Shown: positions 11,095 through 22,674, counted from the stretch's first letter. The stretch is 64,000 nt of DNA from Lucinisca nassula (GCA_963580285.1 OY757026.1:47175431-47239430), one strand, 5' to 3'. Numbers and translations are program-made. Notes: a model not told the origin generated them from the letters alone.

Positions 11095-12835
11095 GGCGAA
11101 CACTAATGTCCGGGAATTGTCCGGGAAATCGCCGGGAATTGTCCGGGAAATGTCCGGGAAATGGGGGGTAGTGATGCGTTATCCCTAACATCTCCACTTC
11201 GGGTAGTCAGAAATTAATAAAATTAGTATCAAATAAAATTTTAAGCTCCATTCTAAAAGTTCATTAAAAATAATTTACTTTTTAAACGTTTTAGGGGTCA
11301 ATTTATTTAGTTAATTTGTCCGGGAAATTCTCGGATTTTGTCCTGGATTTTGGACTAGTGGTGCGTTAACCCTAATATCTCAACTTCGGGTGGTCAGAAA
11401 TTAATCAAATTAGTATCAAATAAAATTTTTAGCTCCACTCTAAAAGATGATTAAAAGAAATTTTTCATTTTGAATAGTTTAGGGGTCCATTTCTGAAGTT
11501 AATTTGTCCGGGAAATTCCCGGTTGTGTCCTGGATGTTGTGGTAGTTGTGCATTTTCATAGTATCTCTGTTTGTGGTGATCTCTTATTGATAACGATTGA
11601 TATATATCAAAATTTTAAGTTCAGTTCTAAAAGAATATAAAAAAAATCTTTTCATACACCTCATTGAGGCAGTTCTAATGAGTGCACACAACATGACTAA
11701 TTTATAGAAGATCTCAAAGAATCTTTAATTACGGCAAACAGTGTAGAACTTGGTCAACGGTTTAACACACATATGCCTAGCACCCCATTGTTGGACCATT
11801 AGCAAACAGTGTAGATCTTGATCAAAGGTTTAACCCATATATGCCTTGAGTCCCACTTGTGGGACATTGGCAGATAGTGTAGATCCACTGGCAGATCAGA
11901 TACTTAACCCAGATATTTAATCCATATATGCCTAGCGTCCCATTTGTGGGACAAAGTCAAACAGTGTAGACTCAAATGATCAGACGCTGCAAAACGTGTC
12001 GTCTGATGTGGGCCGCAAAATGCTACACCTGATCTGGGTCTACACTATTTGCTTAAACAACGAGGAAATTTAACCGCATCCATTTCTTGCTAGCAATGAA
12101 TTAGGTGTACGGACTTTGACGGACCATAATGATCAGTAGCTGCGCAAACCTTCGCGTCTGATCTGGGCCGCTAAGTGCGACGTCTGATCTCGGTCTACAC
12201 TGTTTGCTTAATCAACGACGAAATTTAACCGCATCCATTTCTTACTGGCAATGAATTAGACGCACGGACTTAGACACATTTTACGGACCATGATGCTCAG
12301 ACGCTGCAAAACTTGGCGTCTGATCTCGGCGGCAAAATGCGACATCTGATCTGGTTCTATACTGTTTGCTTAAACAACGAAATTTAAGCGCATCCATTTC
12401 TTCCTGACGAATTTCCCGGACAAATTAACTTCAGAAATGGACCCATAAAATATTCAGAATGAAAAATATTTTTTAACTAGCTTTTAAAATTGAGGTAAAA
12501 TTTTTATTTGATACTAATTTTATTAATTTCTGACTACTTAAAGTCGAGATATTAGGGTTAACGCACCACTAGTCCAAAATCAAGGACAAAGTCCGAGAAA
12601 ATTCCCCGGACAAATTAACTAAATAAATGGACCCCTAAAACGTTTAAAAAGTAAATTATGTTTTAATAATCTTTTAGAATGGAGCTTGAAATTTTATTTG
12701 ATACTAATTTTATTAATTTCTGACAACCCGAAGTGGAGATATTAGCGACAACACACCACTACCTCCAATTTCCCGAACATTTCCCGGCGAATTCCCGGAC
12801 ATTTCCCGGACAATTCCCGGACATTAGTGTGCACC
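11095..12835. mobile_element. Fold-back element A (GTCCGGGAA word arrays), 9-bp TSD
   Basis: A 1741-bp element flanked by a perfect 9-bp duplication CAGTATGCC (11086-11094 and 12836-12844). Its ends match over the first 17 bases with two differences (GGCGAACACTAATGTCC and GGTGCACACTAATGTCC). Each end carries five head-to-tail GTCCGGGAA-type words, followed by more than 300 bp of further inverted repeat with GTATCAAATAAAATTTT and TTAATTTGTCCGGGAAATTC blocks. The TSD length fits Mutator-like or Merlin elements. No transposase frame is present, so it is non-autonomous. Confidence 0.85.
11745..12380. repeat. Internal tandem repeats and AGATCAG hairpin arms inside element A
   Basis: Two repeat types follow one another. 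First come about three diverged units containing CATATATGCCT and CCCA.TTGTGGGAC. Then come about three units of 120-150 bp containing GTCTACACTGTTTGCTTAA, AACCGCATCCATTTCTT and GCTGCAAAAC. The second type carries the arms of the hairpin family found across the window. Confidence 0.65.
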
Positions 12836-13172
12836 CAGTATGCCACAAAATAATTGCAGAGAGCACATAACTGCCGTCTTCTATTGACCACCATACATGT
12901 TTACATTTGGTCACGAGGTGTAGGTTTACTATTAATAACGTAAATTAGACTAGATGTTGAAACACAAATAAGTGGTGTTTTTTCGACAATCGAACTCTGG
13001 AACCTATTCATTCTTACAGCAAAATCCATAATCTAAGTCTCTTTATAAATGCTTACCTTGATTCACATGTCTACAGTGCAAAATTTGTGAAATTTGTTAA
13101 CGTGTTTTTTTTTTTTTAAAGGCTTGTCAATGAAACCGGAAACACCTAAGGACTTCCATATCTGGTGACACG

Positions 13173-14171
13173 GGTGGGCGGACGATTTGGCCAGCGGACG
13201 ATTCGGCCCGGACGATTTGGCCTAGGACAATTCGGCCTAGGACAATTTGGCCAGGCAAAAATACCAGGTAGGACAATTTGGCCTAGCAGTTTTAACAATT
13301 CTTATAGACATAGGTTGGGGGTGGGTACTCGTTAGAACCTATGTTTGAAGTATAAATAAGAAAATATCATGGATTTTCTTATTCTATCAATCAATTCATT
13401 AGCATTTTCTTTTCATTTGGCTACATTTTTTCATCAAATATTTCATGTTTTTTCAGTGATTTCATGTCATTTCTTGGCTTTGATGATGAAAATCAAATGT
13501 TGACAAAAGAGGAAATTGTACAGTTTGAGCAGTTTCTTCATTTGACAACATATTTTTATCGCACATCAATACATATTTTCTGCTCATTTATAGGATCTGA
13601 GCCCAGTCAACACTATTTAGGTCATATTGAGCAGATCAGTTCCCCTTAGTGTAAGCGGTTAACCAGTGCAGTGCACATTCTTGAACCAAACATAACCAAA
13701 TAATTAAGAAAGCAAGGAACCAGTCAGCAAATCAGTTAGCCAATTAACCATGAATGCAGGAAAATGTAATTAATCTTGTTTTCGAGCCAATTTAAACAAA
13801 TCCATTTAATTTATTTATTTATTTATTATTATTTTCTTTTTATTTTATTGTATTTTTTGATCATAGTTAACCATTTTTATTAATTTGCTCATAAAGAATA
13901 TCTCAGGCCAAAAGTTATGGTTTAAAATAAAAAAAAAATGTAATTGTTTAAAATCTTTAAAATGTTCCTTCCACATATTCAAACATTACTGTATATATTA
14001 AAAACAAACCTAAAACATTAAATTTTCAGTTTAAATTACCGGTAGTCATAATATTAATCTGGCCAAATTGTCCTACCAAATATTTTTGGCTGGCCAAATT
14101 GTCCTAGGCCGAATCGTGCTAGGCCAAATCGACCAGGCCAAATCGTCCGCTGGCCAAATCGTCCTACATTC
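13173..14171. mobile_element. Fold-back element B (GGACRATTTGGCC word arrays), 9-bp TSD
   Basis: A 999-bp element between perfect copies of GGTGACACG (13164-13172 and 14172-14180). Each terminal inverted repeat is about 115 bp and consists of six words GGACGATTTGGCC / GGACAATTCGGCC in tandem, with a CCAGGCAAAAATAC-like spacer before the last word. The interior is AT-rich, without a transposase, and includes a minus-strand SINE family B scrap at 13601-13685. Confidence 0.88.
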
Positions 14172-14381
14172 GGTGACACGAACGCAAAAATATAGTCCCA
14201 AAATATTCAAATTTTTGAAGAATTACCATTTATTCAAGAACAATTTTAAGCACAAAAGTCATTTAGATTTATGAAACAACAAAAACTTTGAGGACATATC
14301 GGAATTTTTCCGATGTTTTGTCCTAGTTCCGCTTGAGGCGTAGTAATATTTATGTGATAAAGCCATGACTTCCTCATGCTC

Positions 14382-15269
14382 GGTTGTGGGACAACTCGGC
14401 ACATAGCAAACTCGGCACATGACAAACTCGGCACATAACAAACTCGGCACATGACAAACTCGGCCTATACAAACTCGGCACATAATTAGCTGTTTGGTTC
14501 AATTATCTATTGTTCTCTTGGTAATGATAATTGCATAACCAAACAAATAATCAAATTAAAGTTACCTGTGAAATAGGGACCAACTAAATAGGGAGCAAAC
14601 ATCAATATTTAATGGAGTAGATCTTTATTAAAAAACAAAATATGAAGATTTTTTTTACAATACAATTTCAACTATTTAAGTTTCAAATATTTAAGTTGTT
14701 TCTTAAATTTACCAGCGAATAAATCTTTAAAAAAAACAAGACATAGGTTGTGGGTAGGCCTACTCGTTAGAACCGCCTCAATGAGGTGGTTCTAACAAGC
14801 ACCCACAACCTATTTTTATTGAAAACAAGGAAAAAATATCGTTTGACAAGACGCCCATCAACTCGGCTGGGCAATCTCTTGTTTGACAATACGCCCATCA
14901 ACTCGGCTGGGCAATCATGGGTCCCAAATATCATATTCACAGCTTTAGTCATCGCCTGATTAATCAGATAATTAGTGTAGCAATTAAGTCATATCCAGAG
15001 CTTATTGATCGATTTAAATGATTTGTTTTTAAAATGCAAAAAAAAAAAAAAAAAAAAAAATAGAAACTTTTTTTTATTTAATAAGCATACATATAAGTTT
15101 TATAAAACAATAATAATAAAACAGGCAAATAAAGTATTACTGTACAGCTTAATAACCATTATAACTATTGTGGACCGAGTTTGCTATGTGCCGAGTTTGT
15201 AGGGGCCGAGTTGGTTATGTGCCGAGTTGGGTATGTGCCGAGTTTGCTATGTGCCGAGTTGTCCCGACA
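14382..15269. mobile_element. Fold-back element C (AACTCGGCACATA word arrays), 10-bp TSD
   Basis: An 888-bp element between perfect copies of CCTCATGCTC (14372-14381 and 15270-15279). Both inverted ends begin near GGGACAACTCGGCACATAG and contain six ACTCGGC words spaced 15-18 bp apart. The interior is AT-rich and carries one GCCTC-type hairpin (14741-14814) and a tandem pair of GCCCATCAACTCGGCTGGGC. There is no coding frame. Confidence 0.88.
14741..14814. repeat. GCCTC-core hairpin (family G)
   Basis: A long hairpin: ACATAGGTTGTGGGT and ACTCGTTAGAACCGCCTC pair with the matching downstream arm, with apex TCAATGA. It is one of about 13 related hairpins in the window. Confidence 0.8.
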
Positions 15270-15875
15270 CCTCATGCTCAACAACAAATGTTTCCAATCA
15301 GCTGTTATGACTAAAAAATGACTTTAAAATTGACCTGATGGATGATTAATCGTAAGTTTGTAAAATACTTAAACTTGCACAAAACGATGCAGAAAGGGTT
15401 CCTGTTTCACGGCGCATAGTTGTCATGTTACGTCGTCGAGCCGATTTGGCGATATGCGTTTCCAAATAAGTGTTGATATTTTGTTTACAAATCCCATGAA
15501 TGAAAAATGGCGACCAAAGAACTTATGAAAAATATCTCGTGGTGGCACAAATGTTTCTTAGACAGGAGACAATTTTGGTTAGTAATACTCTAAGACATTG
15601 TAGTTCACCCTTCCAAGAACAGTACACTGTACATTTTAGGTCCTGAAAAATTAGGTAAATATGACTTTGAGCGCAAATGCTGTCACCCTCATTTTTTGCA
15701 TCGGCTGTGTAAACCTACAAGCAGTTTGATAATTGCTTATTAGATAATGTTATGTTTGAAGACGTGTTACTTTCCAGTATATTCAAACTTTTTCTCCGAC
15801 TCCGTGTTTTGGCTGAAAAGAAAAGTCATGTTGAAGGGTACCCCACCCACTTTTTGTACTTCGGTAAACCCTTAA

Positions 15876-16622
15876 AAAATGTGGAGCTAATAAATTTGTA
15901 GCTTAACGAATGAAGTAACAAATAATAACTATCTATTTTTTATTATTTTTTTCCCTGGTTTGTCTGGATGAGGGGCTTCCAAACATTTGTTACATCTTAC
16001 TCTGCTAATAAGTGGGCCAATAACTGCTTAAAAAGTAAGGGATATCATTGTCACAGTTCACAAAGGGACTTCCCCTATTATGCAATCTCTGAAAACCTGT
16101 AAGATATATGCTGTTTTCTTCCTGATTCGTGCCCCTTAATTGTTTAGAACGCGATCTGCTAAATGTAAACAAATTGTCAACGTATCACAAACAATCAAAA
16201 TTAACTTCAAACTATCACTTTTAATTAGAAAAACGGAAAGACAACAGAACGTGACAGTTTCTATAAAAAGCATACCTGTAATGACGTCACTATATTGCTC
16301 ATGATCACTCAGAAGCTTTCTTCTTGAATTCGTGCCCTTTGGAAATGTCTGTATGGATTGTTCCCCTTTGACTAGTGTTTCTGAATTATACCTCGCCATG
16401 GAAGAAAGAACTATCACCAATATGAATAACAGTTTTCTGATATCTGCAGAAAGGCCATTTACTGCATTTACTGCTTTAAATCATTGAGGTTTATAATTGT
16501 TTAAAATTTAATAATGCATTCAAATTCTTTATAAATACAGGTATGCAATTCTTCTGAAGAAATTAAAGTAGAACTGTTGAAATTTAGGTAACTTTTAAAA
16601 CTCAACATATTTACAGATTAAT
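15876..16622. other. Gene-free sequence between the TTAA element and the pogo gene
   Basis: AT-rich sequence without recognisable coding or repeat structure. I searched it by eye for a CAGT-type end of the pogo element and found none. Confidence 0.4.
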
Positions 16623-16628
16623 TTTATT
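16623..16628 (-). terminator. AATAAA polyadenylation signal for the pogo-type gene
   Basis: The minus strand reads AATAAA about 15 bases after the TAG stop at 16643-16645, a short but usable 3' UTR context. Confidence 0.55.
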
Positions 16629-16642
16629 GATGTTGTGGATAT

Positions 16643-18990
16643 CTATATTTCACAATGAGGGCATAGAAATTCACTATGCCTTCGTACTACGCGTACTTTG
16701 GAACAGAATGCCAAATGAACCCAGTGACCACAACCATCACACTCTGCCCATGTTATACGTTTGACAAACCAAAGATTGTCCCTGTTGGGTGGCTCTATTT
16801 CATTGCAAACACAGCATGTTGTGTCATCCTGGGCTTCATCCTCACTCATGTCTTCATGTTGTAGTGGATGAGGTTGTACATTAAATCCACTGGTTGATGG
16901 CTGAGGGCTATATATAATTCTGCTTGTTGAAGGCTTGGGGCTACTTGGGTTTGGTTTATGTGGCTTTTCACTTTGCTTTTGAGTCTTTGGACATTTACCT
17001 ACACACCGCTTTCCACTGCACTTTTTAGCTTGGACATGCTCTTCATATGCTTTCAACTGAGTACTAAAGACTTCTTCAGTTATTGCCGTTCCTCCAGGCT
17101 TGGGCTTTACCACATCTGAAGGTGCTTTGCTTGTTTTACATTTTACACACTCTTGATTATTATGACTTGGTTGTAACTTTTCAACTTTTGATTTTAGAAA
17201 TGCTTCAACTGCCTCTTTCCCAGTCTTAATGGCTTTAACCTTTTCTAACGGCTGCTCTTCTCTGAAACTCTCACTTGGAAATAATTTTTCTTTGTCAATT
17301 ACTTCCCTTGATAACGGATATATTCCAGTTTTTCTAAAACCTGATTGGATGTTCATGGGAGTAAAGGCTTTCAGATAGGATTTACATGCTAGACTGCACA
17401 TATCATACTTTGTAATGCTCTGTCCTATATGGTTCCTCATAAAAATAGCACACTCTGTGTAATAAAATGATTTAAAGGGGCCAAATAAGGCTACATCTAA
17501 TGGTTGGAGGATATGGGAGGTATGTGCCGGTAGAACAAATAAAATAACTTTCTGACTTTTTGCCCAGTCAATTAAGCTGCTTGACACATGTGATGCATGT
17601 CCATCAAAAATCACCAGTAGTGTATCATTGTCAGTTGCTTGGCCTCTAATATTTTGCAGAAAATGCTCCTGTAGATACTGTTTGAATATCTCAGAGTTTG
17701 ACCACCCAGACTCGGACATTACACCTTTAGCGCCAGTTGTAGAACCTTTCATTAATTCTGGGTTGAATCTTTTCCCTTTAAACACAAAGAATGGTGGTAA
17801 TGCATTCCCCAGGGCATTAGCACATCCAATCAGTGTTGTTGTAGTTGAACGGGGGGAAGTTATTGCCTGTGGTTTATTGTTAGGATTGGCTATGACATTC
17901 GGTGGTCTGTGCTCAGGTTGTAAGCCAGTTTCATCTATATTGTATATATTCTGGGGCTTATTCTCTAATTTATGCTTAGATATTATTTCAGCCAAGTTTT
18001 GGAAGTATCTGTCAATATTTTCTGGTGTTGAACATTTTGCTCTATTGCTCTCTAATTTTCTAGGACTTAATGACACAAGTCTGTTTTCCCATCGCTTGAG
18101 AAAGCCATAAAGCCACGTGTTACTCAGAGGTTTATTTGTCTTCTTATTTCCCATGTCAAAAGCAAGTTCTCCAGCTGTATGTTGTAACTGAATGTTACTG
18201 AATCCATATCCTAATTCGGCCATTGTTTCAACGTGCTCTACAAGGGTCTCTTCCTGTTCATGACTGAATAAAGTTTCAGCACCAGACTGAAACTCGAGAG
18301 CATCAATTTTGCCTTTGACCCTGTCTCTCAAGGTCTGAACTGGAACTCTGAACTGTTTTGCTGCCCTTTTAACTGGTACACCCGCTTTAACGACAGACTG
18401 GTATGCCTTCAGCAACACATCTGGGGAATAATTTCTGTACTTTCTTTCTATATGACTTGGTTTGGCCTGAAAAACAACCACTAGACTGTGTCTTTCAAAA
18501 AATGCAATTGTTTTATTTTATTAAATGTTTTAAAGTACAGAAATTACACACGCACGCACGCACGCACACACACCTGCACACAGGCACACATTCAAAATTC
18601 AGGTGAGCAAATCTGAAATCAAAGAGTTCATTGACAACAAAGAAAGCATCAATCAGTGGACAGCATTTTAATTTAGGGCTAGTAAAAAATAGAATTTCAA
18701 TTAATGTTAATTAGATTTTAATTGATCATAACGGTGAAATAACATCCTTGTGAAGCGAAATAAACAACAACAACAACAATATTATAACCAAGCGCCTGAT
18801 TGACTCAGATTACGTCCTTGACCTCTGATAGTGTGTATATGAACGCTGCAGTCGATTTCAAGCATCAGATTTAAAATAATTAAGGATAAATTAGGACTTC
18901 GGAGTGGATTTTTACCGAAATATAGGTAATAAATAGAATTTTTCACCCTTTTTCATTGTTTTTGTGAAATAATACCTGCTTCTTTCGCAT
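16643..18990 (-). CDS. pogo/Tigger-type DDE transposase with C-terminal PHD finger, predicted two exons
   Basis: The large exon (18466-16643) is open for 607 codons. In a 612-residue numbering: a psq-type helix-turn-helix (about 20-60), a CENP-B/Tc5-type second DNA-binding domain (about 72-145), and a DDE_1 nuclease with NIDETG (D183), FDGHASH (D293) and LQPLDVALFGPFK (D329), all three acidic residues kept (DD35D). A Pro/Ser linker follows, then a C4HC3 PHD finger (C556, C559, C581, C584, H589, C593, C607, C610). The open frame has no ATG at its start: it begins GTG and runs through a TTTTTCAG acceptor. An upstream ATG at 18990 followed by four codons ends in CAG before a GTATT donor at 18975, in phase, so I predict a 15-bp coding first exon and a 509-bp intron (18467-18975). 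No flanking inverted repeats were found; it may be an autonomous copy or a domesticated gene. Confidence 0.88.
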
Positions 18991-19718
18991 TTTCTTGACT
19001 TGAATGTGTACACAGATACTTCTCATAGAACTTCCAGGAATCGAAACACGCGAGGCAGAAGCATACACGCGCTTTTCACGCGATTTTAAAAGGCACGAAT
19101 TCAAAAAGAAGGCACGATCTAGAAGAAAGAGGCATAGAGTTACGTCCCTTCGAGTGTTTTCTTTCACGCCTGCTTACTTACTTGGAGCGTCCAATACCAT
19201 GTGACCATTTACTACTTACCGTTATGAGTGCTGAGAAAACTCTACAAAACATATCCTATAACAGTTCTTCTCGATATATAACGGTCAGTCACCAAAACAA
19301 AAAGATCAGCTACAGCTCACGAAATCCGCGATGTACGAAATACGGTGAACAGGTAAAAAGGTCAAATATGCAACCGGTGTAATGGTAAACTATATCCCTC
19401 TCCCCCCCCCCCTCCCCCTCCAAAAAAAAAAAAAAAAAGCTTCCATGTAAATGACATTCTCTCGCACATACACTAACCTCAATAGCTTTCAACGAAAATG
19501 TACCTTATATTTATAAATTAAAGAAAGTAACATCCTCTTGGTGGCTCTCTCTCTCGCCTCTCTCTCTCTCTCTCTCCGTCCTGACTTCGCAATTTATACT
19601 AGGAATAAATCGCATTTATATATAATAATGGATATATATTGTATCTTGAACATGTATATAAATATATATATCGTATTGTATATCAACACTTATACATGTA
19701 TGTAAGTTACTCCTAGAC
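18549..19718. other. Simple repeats and unassigned sequence upstream of the pogo gene
   Basis: Contains an (ACGC)n/(CA)n run at 18549-18583, which lies in the predicted intron, a C run next to an A run at about 19404-19438, a (TC)n run at about 19543-19578 and TATA-rich DNA at 19618-19690. No gene is recognisable beyond the predicted first exon. Confidence 0.5.
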
Positions 19719-19851
19719 CCAGCAGGCGCACTATGACAAACCACAAACCATAATGATGAAGCCTAAGCAACGTCAAGTCTGCGTCGGGGCAACGTCATGA
19801 CGTTGCACCGACGTTGACCTGACGTCGCCCTAGCAACATGTGCCTGCTGGG
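19719..19851. mobile_element. ACGTC-rich MITE, copy 1
   Basis: Ends CCAGCAGGCGCAC and TGTGCCTGCTGG are inverted repeats. The interior is dense in ACGTC/GACGT palindromes (CAACGTCATGACGTTG). Other copies lie at 20818-20982 and 38024-38153. Confidence 0.75.
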
Positions 19852-20126
19852 AGAGCATCTGGGAGAGAATCTCTGGTTTCAAATGTACTTTGTAGAAGAA
19901 AATAGTCCTAAACAGTACCACTTGGAAAGGACAAATATAGGCCTGGCCTACGTCCAATCCAATGGTACATATATATGTACTTATGTTTGTATGTATGTAT
20001 GTAACCATGAAATTTCTAATAAAAAATGTCTCCTTACCCCTGAAAGGATTTTCATAAAACTTTGGTCCAATGTCAATAAGTTACCTTGATTTCCTACAAA
20101 TCAGTGAATCACGTGGAGTTTAATAT

Positions 20127-20478
20127 TGACGAGCAGCGAGCCCTTTATTGATAAATTGCAACTTGAGATTGGGAATTAATGCGAAAGCAACTCTTGACAT
20201 CACGTAAACCTGCCCATATAATTTTGACCCCATCAAACCCCACTTTTATATTGTAAAACTGGTGTTTGCAGGGGTAAACGTTATTGTTCTTATTTCTGCT
20301 CAAAACATAGATTGTAGGTACTCGTTAGAACCGCCTCGCTGAGGCGGTTCTAACAAGTTCCCACACTCTATGTTCTGAGCAGAACTAAGAAAAACAACAC
20401 AATTTTTCATCTAAAAATTTCCATTTTTATGGCGGTAAAATTTACAATGTATTTGTATAGGCGTGTTTTCGTAATGGC
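20127..20478. mobile_element. MITE family M (copy 1) with GCCTC hairpin and a 70-bp left extension
   Basis: The right end is TTTGTATAGGCGTGTTTTCG and the left inner end ACGTAAACCTGCCCATATAA is its diverged complement. The centre is a GCCTC-core hairpin (20305-20374), flanked by TTCTTATTTCTGCT and AGCAGAAC-type arms. The segment at 20127-20220 (GACGAGCAGCGAGCCCTTTA onward) plus the first MITE bases recurs at 32040-32137. Confidence 0.75.
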
Positions 20479-20817
20479 AAAAGAGGGAGCTAGTAAACAC
20501 TCTTGTGTGTTTTGTTGAGGTCAAACACTGTAGACGTTATGTCGTTTCATTCCAATGACCTAAAAAGTGTTGACTGGGACGATAAACCTCAATTCAAACA
20601 AATAAATACTGATACGCGTTCTGAATGTGCCTCTGCGAAGGTACGAAGTATGGATGCATAACATATTTGATTCTGGTGGGTGCAGACATAAGAGAATGAC
20701 ATATAAATGGGATGCCGACAAGGCAGTGCCTGTGAAATCACATACGGATGTGGAGAAGACGCCGCACGGACTGTGTGGCTTGATTCTCAACCTGTTCGTC
20801 GTCTTTGTTTTATCTAA

Positions 20818-20982
20818 CACAGCAGGCAAACGTGTCAAATCGACGTCGGTGCAACGTCATGATGTTGCACCGACGTAGATGTTGCGTTACGATGCATCGC
20901 CGTTGGTGTGACGTTGTGGTAATGTCATGACGTTACATGCACCTCGATCCGACGTCCCATTAACGTCATGTGCCAGCTGTGA
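20818..20982. mobile_element. ACGTC-rich MITE, copy 2
   Basis: Ends ACAGCAGGCAAACGTG and CATGTGCCAGCTGTG; the interior has repeated CAACGTCATGATGTTGCACC-like palindromes shared with the copy at 19.7 kb. Confidence 0.7.
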
Positions 20983-21308
20983 TGATTGTCTGTGTGCGCG
21001 AAATTATAGGGAAGCTCAAATCTGACCTTAACTCCAACCAACGAAGCAAACAAAAACGATTATCCGATTATGTAAACCTAGAGATTGGTTAAACAATGAA
21101 CGAACCCCCCTAGGAACGCACGCACGGATAGCTAAAGCTGACGCTCACTCAGGTTGCGAGGTTAAGTTTTTGGTTTTACGACCCTTTCAAGATTATTTCA
21201 CTTATTTCGAGCCGATTGCTATGCTGAGGTGAGTGAAAACCGGAGTACCAGGAGAAAAACACTGATCCAACAATTACGACCAAAACGCATGCACTTCCTC
21301 ATACTATG

Positions 21309-21890
21309 GTTTTGTTTGAGTTGAGGTTTAACGTCCCCGTCAACACTTCTTATTTGAGTCATTTTGGAGTCACTGCTTCCAATTTTGTGGGACTTTTACC
21401 CGACAGTCTGATGAAATGACATCTCAAGCCTTGTCGCCCAATGAAACCATCAGGCTTATATGCATTGGACGGTCTGTTTGTTTGTTTGATTTGAGGTTTA
21501 ACGTCCCGTCAACACTGTGTGGGTCATTTTCGAGACGTTGCTTCCAGTTTTGTGGGACTTTTACCCGACATTGAGATGAAATAACATCTCAGCCCTGTCG
21601 CCCAATGAAACCAATAGGGTTTATACGCATGGTGGTCCAACTCGCATCGCTTTGCCTGGGCAGGCTTAGATTATCTGAGCGGTTTACCAGTACTCATGTG
21701 CGGTTGGTTTCAGCTCTGCATGAACATCATGCAGCCCATTTATTTCATCAAGCCCCAATGGGCGGGGCCGTTGGACGGTCTGACTCACTCCACTTTGTCT
21801 GGGCCCGCTTAGTCCTTCTAAGCGGTTTACCAGATGGTCAGTTTCAGCTCTGTTGCAGCCCAATCTATTTCTTCAAACTCCGATGGGCGG
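21309..21890 (-). mobile_element. SINE family A, host copy split by another SINE A
   Basis: The left part (21309-21476) carries the tail and 3' half and the right part (21771-21890) the core and 5' GGGC head, ending CCGATGGGCGGGG. A second SINE of the same family lies in between. Confidence 0.85.
21477..21770 (-). mobile_element. SINE family A, inserted into the copy at 21309-21890
   Basis: A 294-bp minus-strand SINE bounded by the 12-bp duplication TTGGACGGTCTG (21465-21476 and 21771-21782). The (CAAA)n tail appears here as GTTTGTTTG; the head end reads CCAATGGGCGGGG. Confidence 0.9.
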
Positions 21891-21942
21891 GGACGAACCT
21901 CATACTATTGAAACACACACACATAAACACATATGAATGAGA

Positions 21943-22229
21943 GCCGGCCTCGGTAGCTCAGTCGGATGTGCGTCTTACTGTTGATCAGGAGGACGCGGGT
22001 TCGATACCTGCCGGGGTCGGCAACATTCTTTCGTGGAGATTGATCATGAAATCTTTTCGACGGTCATTCTCTCCCTTCCGCTGATTCAAGAAGGGCAGTT
22101 GTCAGTTTCTGGCGAAAGAATGAGCACTGTACTGGTTAACCGCTTACGTATAAGCCTGCCCAGGAAAGTATGGATAGGTAAACTGACCTAAAATAGTGTT
22201 GACTGTGTCGTTAAACTCCAATACAAACA
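21943..22229 (+). mobile_element. SINE family B, full-length, tRNA-derived head
   Basis: The head GCCGGCCTCGGTAGCTCAGT resembles tRNA, with an A box (TAGCTCAGTCGG) and B box (GGGTTCGATACC) for RNA polymerase III. The central core GTACTGGTTAACCGCTTA and TAAGCCTGCCCAGG follows, then the tail GTGTTGACTGTG..GTTAAACTCCAATACAAAC. It fits the V-SINE/RUDI-type SINEs reported from molluscs; that assignment is inferred. Confidence 0.9.
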
Positions 22230-22246
22230 TATTCACCTTATTTGCA

Positions 22247-22395
22247 TTATCTGCTGGTTCCTAGTCTGAAGGTTATCAGTGTTGGAAAAACAGGTAACCA
22301 GACCCCCCTGACCTTTAAAGGTCAGGGGGGGTCTGGTTACCTGTTTTTCCATTGTTAACAATGTGCAAGCTGGGAGCCAGCAAATAATGCAAATA
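22247..22395. repeat. Palindromic MITE with near-perfect 33-bp central stem
   Basis: The central hairpin 22284-22350 pairs GGAAAAACAGGTAACCAGAC and CCCCCCTGACCTTT with their complement, the only difference being six C against seven G. The outer arms TTGCATTATCTGCTGG and CCAGCAAATAATGCAA extend it to about 150 bp. Confidence 0.8.
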
Positions 22396-22523
22396 CGGTG
22401 AATGAATGAGGAGCTAGTTAGCACAAGCAGGTTTTACTTTTATATGTCTTGTGTGCCATTATTTGGTCGCAAAAACTATATACATGTACGTTTGCGTCGA
22501 TATGGCAAAGAATATGAGTGCCG

Positions 22524-22674
22524 TGTTTGAGTTTTACGTCCAGCCAATGGCTAAGGTCATACGGAGACGGGACCTCGGTCGCAAATAATATGAAGGACAT
22601 AGACGAAGGTAACTCTCTCTCTCTCCCTCTCTCTCTCTCTCTCTTTCTCTCTCCCTCTCTCTCTCTCTCTCTCT
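22524..22674. repeat. SINE family C 3' scrap and (CT)n microsatellite
   Basis: 22524-22588 is the minus-strand 3' part of SINE family C (GTTTGAGTTTTACGTCCAGC, then GAGACGGGACCTCGG). 22612-22674 is a (CT)n run with a few interruptions. Confidence 0.75.

Larger units (their letters stand above)
9519..15871. mobile_element. Possible 6.35-kb TTAA-flanked DNA element
   Basis: GGGGATGCC begins directly after TTAA (9515-9518), and GGTAAACCC ends directly before TTAA (15872-15875). Inside both ends, in inverted orientation, lies TACAAAAAGTGGGTGGGGTA, exact over at least 20 bases. TTAA duplications are typical of piggyBac and Kolobok elements. The interior holds three other transposons and SINE pieces but no transposase that I can see. 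Two solo ends facing each other by chance would look the same. Confidence 0.4.

Noticed and set aside
19178..20089. Several 60-85 codon frames around 19.2-20.1 kb
   Set aside because: They cross simple repeats and a MITE, have no domain and show no splice-consistent continuation.
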